Of a stretch of 64,000 nt of DNA, positions 52,972-61,427 are shown piece by piece. The notes under the pieces were generated by a model, which did not search any database, had not been told where the DNA came from, and saw only the letters and a list, made by a program, of their open reading frames with translations. The translations under genes and the position numbers were made by a program. The stretch's first letter is position 1; every line of letters starts with the position of its first letter. The stretch lies in assembly GCA_019694555.1 (NCBI GenBank), contig JAIBBS010000002.1:1-64000 (forward strand), written 5' to 3'. The DNA is from Nannocystaceae bacterium. GTDB lineage: Bacteria > Myxococcota_A > Polyangia > Nannocystales > Nannocystaceae.

Positions 52972-53567
52972 GCGGCGGTCGATTGTTCGACGGATCCGCC
53001 CCGCTCGCCGGAAGTGTTCTGCAGGCCGTGGGCGCCGCCGATCGCGACCCGAGCCCGGGGACCCCGGTCTCACTCGAGCAGATCTACGCCGAACACTTCG
53101 CGTTCGTGTGGCGGACCCTGCGCGCCCTCGGCCTGCCACCGGCGTCGCTCGACGACGCCGCCCAGGATGTCTTCGTCGTGGTCCACGATCGGTTGCACAG
53201 CTTCGTCGACGGCGGCTCCGTCCGCGCGTGGTTGTTCGGCATCGCACGCAACGTCGCGCGACGCCACCGCGAGCGCGGCACGCGGAACTCGCCGCTGCAG
53301 CTGGTGCATCCGCCGGCGCCGCTCGAGGAACGGGTGCAGTGGCGCGAGCGCGCCGATGTCGTCGCGCACTTTCTCGCGTCGCTCGACGAGGGCCACCGCG
53401 AGGTCTTCGTGGCCGCGCAGCTCGACGGCATGACCGCACCCGAGATCGCCGAAGCGCTCGGCATCAAGCTCAACACGGTCTACTCGCGTCTGCGCACCGC
53501 ACGTGTGCGCTTCGAGCAGACCCTCGCGCGCGAAGAGGCGCGGACGCGGAGGCAGCGCGATGGTTGA
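52968..53567 (+). CDS. ECF-type RNA polymerase sigma factor (cassette B)
   Basis: The protein has 199 residues. Region 2 spans about 38-105 (IYAEHFAFVWRTLRALG, LDDAAQDVFVVVHDRL, RAWLFGIARNVARRHRER) and region 4 about 128-186 (LDEGHREVFVAAQLDGMTAPEIAEALGIKLNTVYSRLRTARVRF). It shares with the cassette A factor the DVF(L/V)VVH(R/D)RLH and NTVYSRLR(L/T)AR segments. The start is a GTGA overlap with the envelope gene; the downstream gene overlaps by 8 nt. The TSP3 lipoprotein gene at the end of the operon may also be under its control (inference). Confidence 0.9.
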   Translation: MSGGRLFDGSAPLAGSVLQAVGAADRDPSPGTPVSLEQIYAEHFAFVWRTLRALGLPPASLDDAAQDVFVVVHDRLHSFVDGGSVRAWLFGIARNVARRHRERGTRNSPLQLVHPPAPLEERVQWRERADVVAHFLASLDEGHREVFVAAQLDGMTAPEIAEALGIKLNTVYSRLRTARVRFEQTLAREEARTRRQRDG

Positions 53568-54378
53568 CCGCGACGACGAGGTGCGACCGCTGCGGTCGCC
53601 GTACTGGGACGCGTATGCACGCGCGATCGAACCCGATGCGAGCGACGCCGCACGGGTGCAGCGGGCGTTGCAGCGGCGCCTGGCCGCGCGCGCGCGCGAG
53701 CAGGAGGCTCCGGCGCCGCAGCAGCCTCGCGCCGCCGCGGCGTTCGTGCTGCTGCTGAAGTCGACCGCGCTGTCGGTCGGCATCGCTGCGACCGCGCTCG
53801 GTGGGCTGGCCGTCGCGGCGCGCACGTGGGCGCCCGTGCCCGCGACCTTGCCGGCCACGCCCGCGGCAGCGCGGGCGAGTGCCGACGCGGCGCCGAGCGT
53901 CGCGCCGGTGCCCGCGACACCGCCGATCACGACGGCGCCGGTCACCGCAGCCGAGCCCGTGCCGCAGACGATCCCGGTGGCGACACCCGCGAGCGCGCCG
54001 CGTCGCACGAGCGAACCGCGGGCAGAGCGGACCACCGAGGTCGCGACCACGCCCGCCGCGGACGATGCCCTGCGCGCGGAGCTCGAGCTGATCGAGCGCG
54101 CGCGCGCAGCCCTGGGCCGAGGCGACGAGACCGACGCACGGCGCTCGCTCGAACGACACGCGCGCGAGCACAGCCGCGGCGTGCTGCAGATCGAGCGCGA
54201 TGGTTGGCTCGCGGTGCTCGACTGTCGCGACGGCCGCAGCGACGCGATCACCCGCGGCCGCAGCTTCGTCGCGACGCACCCTCGCAGTGGCCTGCGCGAC
54301 GACGTCATCACCGCGTGCGCGCTCGATCGCAACCCTGGGACGAACGTCGCGACGGATTCCGCGGCCACGACGGAATGA
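53560..54378 (+). CDS. Single-pass membrane protein of ECF cassette B, candidate anti-sigma factor
   Basis: The protein has 272 residues. The cytoplasmic part (1-60) is charged, a helix spans about 62-86 (VLLLKSTALSVGIAATALGGLAVAA), a long Pro/Ala/Thr linker follows (90-160), and the C-terminal domain (about 170-255; AELELIERARAALGRGDETDARRSLERHAREH...GRSFVATHPRSGLRDDV) matches that of the cassette A protein. The ATG overlaps the sigma gene by 8 nt. It has no zinc anti-sigma motif. The shared periplasmic domain, not the cytoplasmic part, is what the two paralogues conserve best. Confidence 0.62.
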   Translation: MVDRDDEVRPLRSPYWDAYARAIEPDASDAARVQRALQRRLAARAREQEAPAPQQPRAAAAFVLLLKSTALSVGIAATALGGLAVAARTWAPVPATLPATPAAARASADAAPSVAPVPATPPITTAPVTAAEPVPQTIPVATPASAPRRTSEPRAERTTEVATTPAADDALRAELELIERARAALGRGDETDARRSLERHAREHSRGVLQIERDGWLAVLDCRDGRSDAITRGRSFVATHPRSGLRDDVITACALDRNPGTNVATDSAATTE

Positions 54379-54385
54379 ACGTACG

Positions 54386-55927
54386 ATGACCACGAAGCGA
54401 ACGTTCCTCCCGCTGCAAACCCTGGCGATGTGTCTGCTGCTGCCGACCGCGTGCGCCTTCTCCGACAAGGAGCTCGGCTCGCTCGAACAGGACAGCGATC
54501 AGGGCGGAAACTTCATCTCGACCAGCGACGGCGGCGACGGCAGCGACGGGGCCTCTGCGTCCGAGACCTCCGGCAGCACCGGGTTGCCGCTCGGCTGCGG
54601 TGGCGACCGCATCCCCAGCTGTCTCGAGGACGAAGACCACGACAACGTGCCCCTGGCCTGCGACAACGCGCCCGACTACTTCAACCCGAGCCAGTCGGAC
54701 ATGGACGGCGACAGCCTCGCCGACCCCGCGGATCGGTGCCAGACCGTCGCGGGCACGCCCGAGCAGCCCGACAACGACAGCGACGGCATCGGCAACGCGT
54801 GCGATGCCTGCCCCTTCACGCCCGGCTACTACGACGACCTGAGCGAGCCCGGCGCGCTGCCCGACGCGCTGCGCGTGCGGCCGCTGGCGTCGGCGGCAGA
54901 CTTCGACCAAGACGGCATCGGCGATGCCTGCGACAACTGCGTCGCGCTCGCCAACTGCGGTGGTTTCAGCGTCGAGGAGCCGTGGGGACCCGGCGTCACG
55001 ATCGATCGCAGCGACACCGAGAGCTGCCAGCGCGACGAAGACCGCGACGGCGTCGGGGACGAGTGTGCGGGGATGATCGTGCGCGAGGGTGCGGCAGGCC
55101 CCGTCGGCAGCGGCAGCGACGACGACTTCGATCAGGACGGCCTGAGCAACGGCGTCGATCGCTGTCCGCGACTGCCGTCGCTGCTCACGTGCACCAGCGA
55201 CGAGGCGTGCGGTCCCGGTGGCTCCTGCGTGCTGCAAGGCGAAAGCGGCACCTGCAACCACGCCGACCACGACGGTGACGGCGTCGGCGATGCCTGCGAC
55301 AGCTGCGCGACCTCGCCCAACCCCGAGCAGCTCACGGGCGCCGGTCAGGTCGCCGACGACCCCGATGGCGACACCGTCGGCAACGCTTGCGAACTGTCGC
55401 TCGACTGCAGCACGCGGGTCGATCCGCCGCCGAGCGACTTCTACAGCCTCGCGGTCGAGGGTCACTGCTGCATCGCGCTGCTCACCGAGGCCGAGGACGG
55501 CGGGCTCGTGATCGCGCGCAGCGGTCAGCCGCTGCAGAGCCCCGATGGCGTGCCGATCCGCCTCGAGTGCGACGCCGAGTCGGCGCAGGCCGGCCTGTGC
55601 GTCGCGTTGCCGCCGGCCGTGGCCGCGACGCCCGGCGTGCTGCTCCCGCCGGCCGGCTGCAGCGAGGTGCTCGGCAACATCGATCCCACCACGGTCGCAC
55701 CGGTGGACGTCGCCGACGTGGACAACCTCGAGGCGCTGTGGGCGTACCGCTGCACGCTGCCGCAGCTCGATCAGGACTTCGACGGCATCGGCGACGAGTG
55801 CGATCTGTGCCCGTTCGTGTTCGACCCGACCAACGAGCCCTACGTCGACGCGCAGGGCAAGCTGTGGCCGCTGGACGGTCGCTACTGCAACGGCGAGTAC
55901 TCGCCCGAGGCCATCTGCGGCGAGTGA
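54386..55927 (+). CDS. Thrombospondin type 3 repeat lipoprotein
   Basis: The protein has 513 residues. The signal ends in a lipobox (LLLPTACAFSD). A Ser/Gly/Asp linker is followed by calcium-binding TSP3 units with D-x-D-x-DG-x-G-(D/N)-x-CD pattern (DNDSDGIGNACDAC, DFDQDGIGDACDNC, DEDRDGVGDEC, DHDGDGVGDACDSC, DQDFDGIGDECDLC), spaced over residues 65-490, with non-repeat inserts such as EGHCCIALLTEAE (about 360-470). It begins 7 nt after the cassette B membrane protein, so it is probably part of that operon. A Ca-stabilised surface protein is likely. Confidence 0.82.
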   Translation: MTTKRTFLPLQTLAMCLLLPTACAFSDKELGSLEQDSDQGGNFISTSDGGDGSDGASASETSGSTGLPLGCGGDRIPSCLEDEDHDNVPLACDNAPDYFNPSQSDMDGDSLADPADRCQTVAGTPEQPDNDSDGIGNACDACPFTPGYYDDLSEPGALPDALRVRPLASAADFDQDGIGDACDNCVALANCGGFSVEEPWGPGVTIDRSDTESCQRDEDRDGVGDECAGMIVREGAAGPVGSGSDDDFDQDGLSNGVDRCPRLPSLLTCTSDEACGPGGSCVLQGESGTCNHADHDGDGVGDACDSCATSPNPEQLTGAGQVADDPDGDTVGNACELSLDCSTRVDPPPSDFYSLAVEGHCCIALLTEAEDGGLVIARSGQPLQSPDGVPIRLECDAESAQAGLCVALPPAVAATPGVLLPPAGCSEVLGNIDPTTVAPVDVADVDNLEALWAYRCTLPQLDQDFDGIGDECDLCPFVFDPTNEPYVDAQGKLWPLDGRYCNGEYSPEAICGE

Positions 55928-55931
55928 GCCA

Positions 55932-57869
55932 CTACGGCTCGAGGTAGCGCAGCTGGGGATCGCCCTGCTCGATCTCCAGCGCGTAGTTGGCCCGCACGCC
56001 GTCGAACCGCTCCACGGTATCGGCGGCGTCGGGCCAGCGCACCTCGATCGAGTCGATCTCGCAGGCCTCGCCGAGCCCGAACACCAGCACGTCGCTCTGG
56101 GTGTTGCTGTGACCCCAGCTGCCGAGCACCTCCTGTCGCATCGTGCGACCGCCCGCGGTCACGGTCACGACCGCGCCCAAGGCCGAGCGGTTGGCCTTGC
56201 CCTCGCCGCCGCCGACCAGGCGGATGCGGGTCCAGTTGGAGTCCTGACCCACGTCGTTGCGAAACGCCCGCATGGTGTTGGTCAGCCCGAGGTACTGCGA
56301 GTTGAAGATGCCGGTGCCGATCACGAGGTCGAGATCGCCGTCGTGGTCGAAGTCGACCAGCACGGGACCCTCGAGCGACTGGCGGTCCTTGCCGGCCCAC
56401 GGCGTGGTCGAGGTCGCGTCCTCGAAGCTGCCGTCGTCGCGCTGGTGGTACAGCCACGTGTGGGTCCAGTCCGGATCCGAGGCGCTCTGTTGCGGGTAGT
56501 TCGACGACGCCAGCACCACGTCCTTGCGACCGTCGAGATCGATGTCGGCGAAGATCGCGATATTGTCGCCCTCGGTCCACGCGTCGCCGGTGTGTTCGCG
56601 CTGCAGGCCCGTGACCTCTGCGCCCGGACGCACCAGGCGATCGATCGGTGCGCCCGGCGGCGGGTCGTTGCGCAGCAGCTCCGAGTGGTCCGACTCGACC
56701 TGCACCCACGCGTGGCGCAGCTCGGCGGTCATCAGATCGACGTCGCCATCGTCGTCGATGTCGCCGCACGCGATCGAGAAGGTGTGGCCGCCCACGCCGC
56801 TGGGCTCGACGTCGTCGTGCGCGAGCCCCAGGCCGGCAGCATGGTTGGCGTAGACGCCGTCCTCGTTGAAGAAGGCGTAGTTGGGCTGTTCGTAGTAATT
56901 GCCGGTGAGGACCTCGCGATCGCCGTCGAGGTCGAGGTCGCACGCGGTCACGCCGAAGTTCATGCGCCAGTCGCCAGGCCCACCGATGGCGGTGTCGGGC
57001 AGACCAGCTTCGGCCGAAGCGTCCTCGAAGGTGCCGTCGCCGAGGCCACGATACAGCCGCGGGCGCGAGGTCAACGCGGGGCCGTAGGCCCACTGCCCCA
57101 CCGTGCCGGGCCAGAAGTCGAGCAGACCGTCCTCGTCCCAGTCGAGCATGACCGAGCTGGGCACCCAGAAGACCTCGGACTCGAGCGCCGACTCGGGCGC
57201 GAAGTCGAAGTGACCGCTGCCGTCGTTGAGGAACGCCGCGCAGGGATCGACCACGCTGTCCTCACCCGAACCCGGGCACGTGATCGCGTCGAGATCGCCG
57301 TCGTTGTCGAGATCGCCGAGGCTGGTGACGGAGAAGCCGCGGCCCTCGACACCGTCGCGCGTGCGCGTCAGGCCCGACTCGGCGGTCGCATCGACGAACA
57401 CGCGGCCGTCTCCCTGCGGTGCGGGCCGGTTCATCAACACGAAGCGGGTCGGTGGTGCGCCCTGTGCCTGGCGCTGGGCCGGGAACACCGCCGCGATCAG
57501 GTCCTCCCAGCCGTCGCCGTCGAGATCACCGGCGACGATGCCGGTCGCGAGCGGCTCGAAGTCGTCGGTCTTGCCCAGGCCGATCTCGTCGGTGACCTCG
57601 ACGAACCACGTCGAGGGCAACGCAGGGGGTTGCTTGCAGATCTCCGGCGGGCGATCGTCGCCGGTCGAACTGCTGCCGCCCACGCCGGTCGTGGTCGCCC
57701 CGCCGCTGCTGCCGTCGCTGTCACCCCCGCCGGCCCAGCTCGTGCTGACGAAGTCGGTGTCCGTGGCCGCGCTCGCGTCCCCGCCGGGCTGCGCCGCACA
57801 TGCCTGCGCGGTGAGCAATGGGGTGAGAACGATGAGGCTCGCAGCGGTGGCGGGGCGCGGGCGGGTCAC
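55932..57869 (-). CDS. CRTAC1-like secreted protein with FG-GAP/VCBS repeats and ASPIC domain
   Basis: The protein has about 645 residues from GTG 57869. A signal (ASLIVLTPLLTAQACAAQ) with a possible lipobox Cys and a Ser/Gly/Thr linker lead to repeated FG-GAP-type blades with D-x-D-x-DG loops (GDLDGDGWEDLIAAV, GDLDNDGDLDAIT, LDWDEDGLLDFWP, ADIDLDGRKDVVLAS, VDFDHDGDLDLVIG), a Ca-binding propeller. The C-terminus (about 560-640; RLVGGGEGKANRSALGAVVTVTAGGRTMRQEV, IEVRWPDA) is an ASPIC/UnbV domain. The family is extracellular with uncertain function. It is convergent with the TSP3 gene, 4 bp apart. Confidence 0.87.
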   Translation of the reverse strand: MTRPRPATAASLIVLTPLLTAQACAAQPGGDASAATDTDFVSTSWAGGGDSDGSSGGATTTGVGGSSSTGDDRPPEICKQPPALPSTWFVEVTDEIGLGKTDDFEPLATGIVAGDLDGDGWEDLIAAVFPAQRQAQGAPPTRFVLMNRPAPQGDGRVFVDATAESGLTRTRDGVEGRGFSVTSLGDLDNDGDLDAITCPGSGEDSVVDPCAAFLNDGSGHFDFAPESALESEVFWVPSSVMLDWDEDGLLDFWPGTVGQWAYGPALTSRPRLYRGLGDGTFEDASAEAGLPDTAIGGPGDWRMNFGVTACDLDLDGDREVLTGNYYEQPNYAFFNEDGVYANHAAGLGLAHDDVEPSGVGGHTFSIACGDIDDDGDVDLMTAELRHAWVQVESDHSELLRNDPPPGAPIDRLVRPGAEVTGLQREHTGDAWTEGDNIAIFADIDLDGRKDVVLASSNYPQQSASDPDWTHTWLYHQRDDGSFEDATSTTPWAGKDRQSLEGPVLVDFDHDGDLDLVIGTGIFNSQYLGLTNTMRAFRNDVGQDSNWTRIRLVGGGEGKANRSALGAVVTVTAGGRTMRQEVLGSWGHSNTQSDVLVFGLGEACEIDSIEVRWPDAADTVERFDGVRANYALEIEQGDPQLRYLEP

Positions 57870-57993
57870 GGCCCCGGCTTGGTATCCGCGCCGGCGCGCC
57901 GGTTCGGTCGGCCCGCCTCGTGCGGCCGTGTGTGAGCGCAAGCGCGCCGACGCGGACGGGTCCGGAGACCCCGCGCCGGCGCGTATGTGCGCG

Positions 57994-59019
57994 TCAGCGG
58001 AACAGATCGAGCAGCAGCATCGAGCCGAAGGCGATCGCAGCCGCCATCGGGATCGTCAGCACCCACGCGATGAAGATGTTCCCGGCCACGCCCCAGCGCA
58101 CCGCCGAGAAGCGCTTGACCGCGCCGACACCCATGATGCACGCGTTGATGACGTGCGTGGTCGAGACCGGCACGCCGTAGCGGCTGGCGACCATGATCGT
58201 CAGCGCGCCGCTGGTCTCGGCGGCGAACCCCTGCAGCGGCGAGATGCGGATGATCTTGCTGCCCATGGTCTTGATGATGCGCTTGCCACCGGCCATCGTG
58301 CCCACGCCGATCGCGATCGCGCAGGCGAACACCACCCACTGCGGCACCTCGCCCTCGCCGTGGGGCACGAACCAGTGCGGCAGGCCGCCACCGTGACCGG
58401 CGGCGACGTAGGCCGTGATCGCCAGGGTGATGATGCCCATGGCCTTCTGTGCGTCGTTGCTGCCGTGGGAAAACGCCATGCTGCAGGCCGACAGCAGCTG
58501 CAGGCGTCTGGCGTTGCGATCGACCAGCGCAGGTTTTCGTCGCCGCACCAGCCACAGCAGCCCGAGCATGAACAGGAACGCGAACAAGAAGCCCAGCAGC
58601 GGCGAGACCACCAGCGGCACGAGCACCTTCTGGCCCAGCGCGCCCCACTTGAACGCGCTGATGCCGGCGTGGGCCACGACTGCGCCGCACAGACCGCCGA
58701 TGAGCGCGTGCGACGAGCTCGACGGGATGCCCCACCACCACGTCAGCAGGTTCCACACGATGCCGCCGATCAGCGCCGCCAACACGACGAACTGATCGAC
58801 GTTGCCCGGGTCGGCGAAGCCGGCGGCGATGGTCTTCGCCACCGCGGTGCCGGCGATGCCGCCGGCGAAGTTGAGCACGCCGGCGATGAACACCGCCGTG
58901 CGCACGGTCATGACGCCGGTCGACACCACCGTGGCGATGGCGTTGGCGGCGTCGTGGAAGCCGTTGATGAAGTCGAAGATCAGCGCCGTGATGATCACGG
59001 CCACGAGCAGGCTAACCAT
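57994..59019 (-). CDS. pit: Inorganic phosphate transporter, PiT family
   Basis: The protein has 341 residues, somewhat shorter than E. coli PitA (499), but many bacterial PiT proteins have this length. The two PiT signature repeats are present: GFHDAANAIATVVSTG near the N-terminus and SHGSNDAQKAMGI in the middle, with GVPVSTTHV near the end. About 9-10 helices are seen. The family carries metal-phosphate with protons across the inner membrane. Its start overlaps the DUF47 gene by 8 nt, the common pairing. A Pho-box-like repeat lies before the operon, unusual for a low-affinity carrier. Confidence 0.93.
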   Translation of the reverse strand: MVSLLVAVIITALIFDFINGFHDAANAIATVVSTGVMTVRTAVFIAGVLNFAGGIAGTAVAKTIAAGFADPGNVDQFVVLAALIGGIVWNLLTWWWGIPSSSSHALIGGLCGAVVAHAGISAFKWGALGQKVLVPLVVSPLLGFLFAFLFMLGLLWLVRRRKPALVDRNARRLQLLSACSMAFSHGSNDAQKAMGIITLAITAYVAAGHGGGLPHWFVPHGEGEVPQWVVFACAIAIGVGTMAGGKRIIKTMGSKIIRISPLQGFAAETSGALTIMVASRYGVPVSTTHVINACIMGVGAVKRFSAVRWGVAGNIFIAWVLTIPMAAAIAFGSMLLLDLFR

Positions 59020-59653
59020 GTTTCACCGCGAGGTTGGCGAGCACGGTCGCGACGCGCTCGCACAGGTCGACGGCGTTCTCGAGGTCCTCGAGCACCTCGC
59101 GCTCGCGCAGCAGCACCTTGGCGTCGACCTCGGGCCGCCGGTACAGGTCGCTGATCGCCGCGCGGAAGAAGCGGTCGGCGTCCTTCTCGTAGCCGCGGAC
59201 CGTGCGCGAGTCCACCAGCAGCTGGTCGAAGCGACGCTGCCGCAGGTTGGGCAGGGTCTCGGCCAGCTTCGACGCCGCGGTCACGAGCAGGTCGATGAGC
59301 TCGAGCATCGGCGGCGTCGGTCGCGGCACACCCAGCAGATCGCACGCTCGCGCCGCGCCGTTGGCGAGGTCGGTGACGTCGTCGATGACCTGCGACAACG
59401 CGTGGATGTCCTCGCGATCGATCGGCGTCACGAACGTGCGCGCGAGCAGCTCCTCGACCTCGTGGACCAGGGCGTCGCCCTCGTGCTCGAGGCTCTGCAG
59501 CTTGGCCGCGAGCTGCGTCGGCGTGTACTCCGGCGAGCGGAACTCCGCCAAGGCCTTCGCGGCCCGCAACGCCACGTCCATCTGCTTCTCGAGCAACGTG
59601 TAGAAGCGGTCTTCCTTCGGCAGGAGCGAGCGGATGAAGTCTTGGATCGCCAT
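59012..59653 (-). CDS. DUF47/PhoU-like protein, partner of PiT
   Basis: The protein has 213 residues, the usual size of DUF47 (TIGR00153-like) proteins, which are all-helical relatives of PhoU. Recognisable parts are the start FIRSLLPKEDRFYTLLEKQ, SLEHEGDALVHEVEELLARTFVTPIDREDIHALSQVIDDVTD and the end LEDLENAVDLCERVATVLANLAV. Such proteins are thought to control the adjacent PiT carrier. The ATG at 59653 has a GAGAGG ribosome site about 10 nt before it. The PiT gene overlaps its last 8 nt. Confidence 0.9.
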   Translation of the reverse strand: MAIQDFIRSLLPKEDRFYTLLEKQMDVALRAAKALAEFRSPEYTPTQLAAKLQSLEHEGDALVHEVEELLARTFVTPIDREDIHALSQVIDDVTDLANGAARACDLLGVPRPTPPMLELIDLLVTAASKLAETLPNLRQRRFDQLLVDSRTVRGYEKDADRFFRAAISDLYRRPEVDAKVLLREREVLEDLENAVDLCERVATVLANLAVKHG

Positions 59654-59699
59654 CGGGAATCGACCTCTCATGCGTATCACAGCGGCCGAGATCGAGGGG

Positions 59700-59715
59700 T
59701 TGACGCGGGCGTGAC
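59700..59715 (-). promoter_or_regulatory. Pho-box-like repeat upstream of the DUF47-PiT operon
   Basis: On the minus strand GTCAC (59715-59711) and GTCAA (59704-59700) are spaced by 11 bp. The site ends 47 nt before ATG 59653; at phoB the corresponding distance is 42 nt. A -10 hexamer is less clear here than at phoB. The rest of the gap (59654-59846) holds no gene. Confidence 0.52.
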
Positions 59716-59846
59716 ACAGCTCGCCTGGCCGTGACCCGATGCCCCGGAGCTGTCCCGCGATTGTCACCTTGCCGCCACATTCGCCGCCGCGGGATGTGCC
59801 TCGGTCTCGGCCGCGCGTGCGCGCGGGTGCGACGCGCGGACGAACG

Positions 59847-61400
59847 TCACCAACCGTCACGTTCGCAGGACAGCAAGCGGCGATACACGGTGAACGCCTC
59901 GCCGCCCCGCGCTGCGAGCCGACGCGCGAGCACGCGGGTCTCGAACGCACGCACCAGCCGCTCGATCGGTGCGGCCGCGGCCGCCTGCTCCGCGAGCGCG
60001 AGCTCGGCCGCCGCCGTGCGGGCCCGCGCCGCGAGATAGACCGCGTACGCGCGCGAGTCCTGCAGCGCGCGTTGGATGTCCGAGCGCTGGCCACGGAAGA
60101 TCGCCGCGAAGTCCGGGTGCCACGGATCGTCGAGCACCGGCCAGCGCGCGAGCAGATCACCGGCAGCGTCGCGCGACGCCGCGAGCTCGTCGTCGCGCAG
60201 CGTCTCGACCTCGCGGCTCGCGGCCGCGAGCTCGGTCTCGAGCGCGGTCAGCCTTCGCCGCGCGGTGGCCTCGTCGCGCAGCCCCAGTCGCGGCGACAAC
60301 GCGGCGATGACCGCGTCCTCCTCCGGCAGATCGAGGTGCTGCTCGGGACCCGAGGTGGGTGCGTGCGCGCGCAGCCAACGTTCGGCGGTGGTGGTGGGCA
60401 CGTCCGCGGCGGTCGAGGCGATGCGCACGCGCGTGTGCGCTTCGAGCAGGCCCACACGGCCGTCGCGGTCGTAGTCGATCTCGGCGTCGGCGAGCGCGTT
60501 GCCCTCGCGATCGCGCCGCTGCAACGCCGCGAGAAAGTGCAGCGCATAGCCCTGTTGTTCGCTGCGCTCGGGGTTGGGATCGCAGCCGGAGGCCTCGAGG
60601 TCCCAGGTCGACGCGAACAGGCCGCAGCGCGGTGCCACGGTCGCACCGGCACCCGGCTCGGCACGCGCGAACGCCAGCTCGGCGAAGCCACCGGAGAAGC
60701 ACGTCGTGATCACCAGACGCACGGGCCGACGCGCGCGGTCGAGCGTCTGGGCCAGCTGCGCGGCCGTGACCTCCGAGCCCGCCCACAGCGACAGCAGGTT
60801 GTCGCGCGGGCTCTCGCCGCGCTCGCCGTGCCCGGCGACGTAGACCAGCAGCGCATCGTCGCTGGGCTCGCTCGTCGCCAGCGCGAGTGCGTCGAGCACG
60901 TCGTCGGCGGCCGCGGGCGCATCGACGGTGATCCGCGGCGCACGATAGCGTGCGTCACGACCACCCCGCGGCGCGAACAGATCCGCCAACGCGATGCCGA
61001 CCGGGTCGCGCTCGGGCTCGCTCTGCAGCACCTGCACCACCGGCGCGCCCGCGCCGGCGCCCAGCAGCGTCACGCCGCCGTCGCCCAACGAGCGCTGCAC
61101 GTGCTCGAGATCCTGTTCGATCTGCACCTGCAGCGCGTCGGGCCAGGCGCCCGCTCCGATCGCGAGCCAGCGCGCCTGGGGCAGGCGCGCGCGCAGCTGC
61201 GGCGGGAGCCCGGGCACCGCTGCGCTCGCCGGCGCGGGTGCGGGCGCGGGCGCGGCCTCGGCCTCGATCTGGGCAACGCTCGAGGGTCGCGCCTCACCCT
61301 CGCGCACGCGCGAGCCCGCGATCACGGCGACCGCCGCGACCCCCAGGCCCAGCAGGACCACGACCGCTGCCGTCCGCGCCACGCGGGCATCTTTGCCCAC
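59847..61400 (-). CDS. Caspase-like (clan CD) peptidase with an EF-hand-like loop
   Basis: The protein has 517 residues. A membrane or signal helix (about 10-30, AAVVVLLGLGVAAVAVIAG) precedes a caspase-fold domain (about 75-290) with the catalytic His191 (VYVAGHGERGE) and Cys234 (LVITTCFSGGF). At 309-320 the sequence D-Y-D-R-D-G-R-V-G-L-L-E has the spacing of a calcium-binding EF-hand loop. The C-terminal 190 residues are helical and charged. It is tethered or secreted, unlike most bacterial metacaspases. It lies 27 bp after the macroglobulin gene. The GTG start is tentative. Confidence 0.76.
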   Translation of the reverse strand: MGKDARVARTAAVVVLLGLGVAAVAVIAGSRVREGEARPSSVAQIEAEAAPAPAPAPASAAVPGLPPQLRARLPQARWLAIGAGAWPDALQVQIEQDLEHVQRSLGDGGVTLLGAGAGAPVVQVLQSEPERDPVGIALADLFAPRGGRDARYRAPRITVDAPAAADDVLDALALATSEPSDDALLVYVAGHGERGESPRDNLLSLWAGSEVTAAQLAQTLDRARRPVRLVITTCFSGGFAELAFARAEPGAGATVAPRCGLFASTWDLEASGCDPNPERSEQQGYALHFLAALQRRDREGNALADAEIDYDRDGRVGLLEAHTRVRIASTAADVPTTTAERWLRAHAPTSGPEQHLDLPEEDAVIAALSPRLGLRDEATARRRLTALETELAAASREVETLRDDELAASRDAAGDLLARWPVLDDPWHPDFAAIFRGQRSDIQRALQDSRAYAVYLAARARTAAAELALAEQAAAAAPIERLVRAFETRVLARRLAARGGEAFTVYRRLLSCERDGW

Positions 61401-61427
61401 GTGCGCGCGGCCGGCAATCGGCGGTGA

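Noticed and set aside
59846-59862. GTCAC repeat near the 3' end of the caspase-like gene as another Pho box
   Set aside because: The two GTCAC copies are 10 bp apart rather than 11 and lie at and inside the end of a coding sequence, far from a start codon in the right direction.
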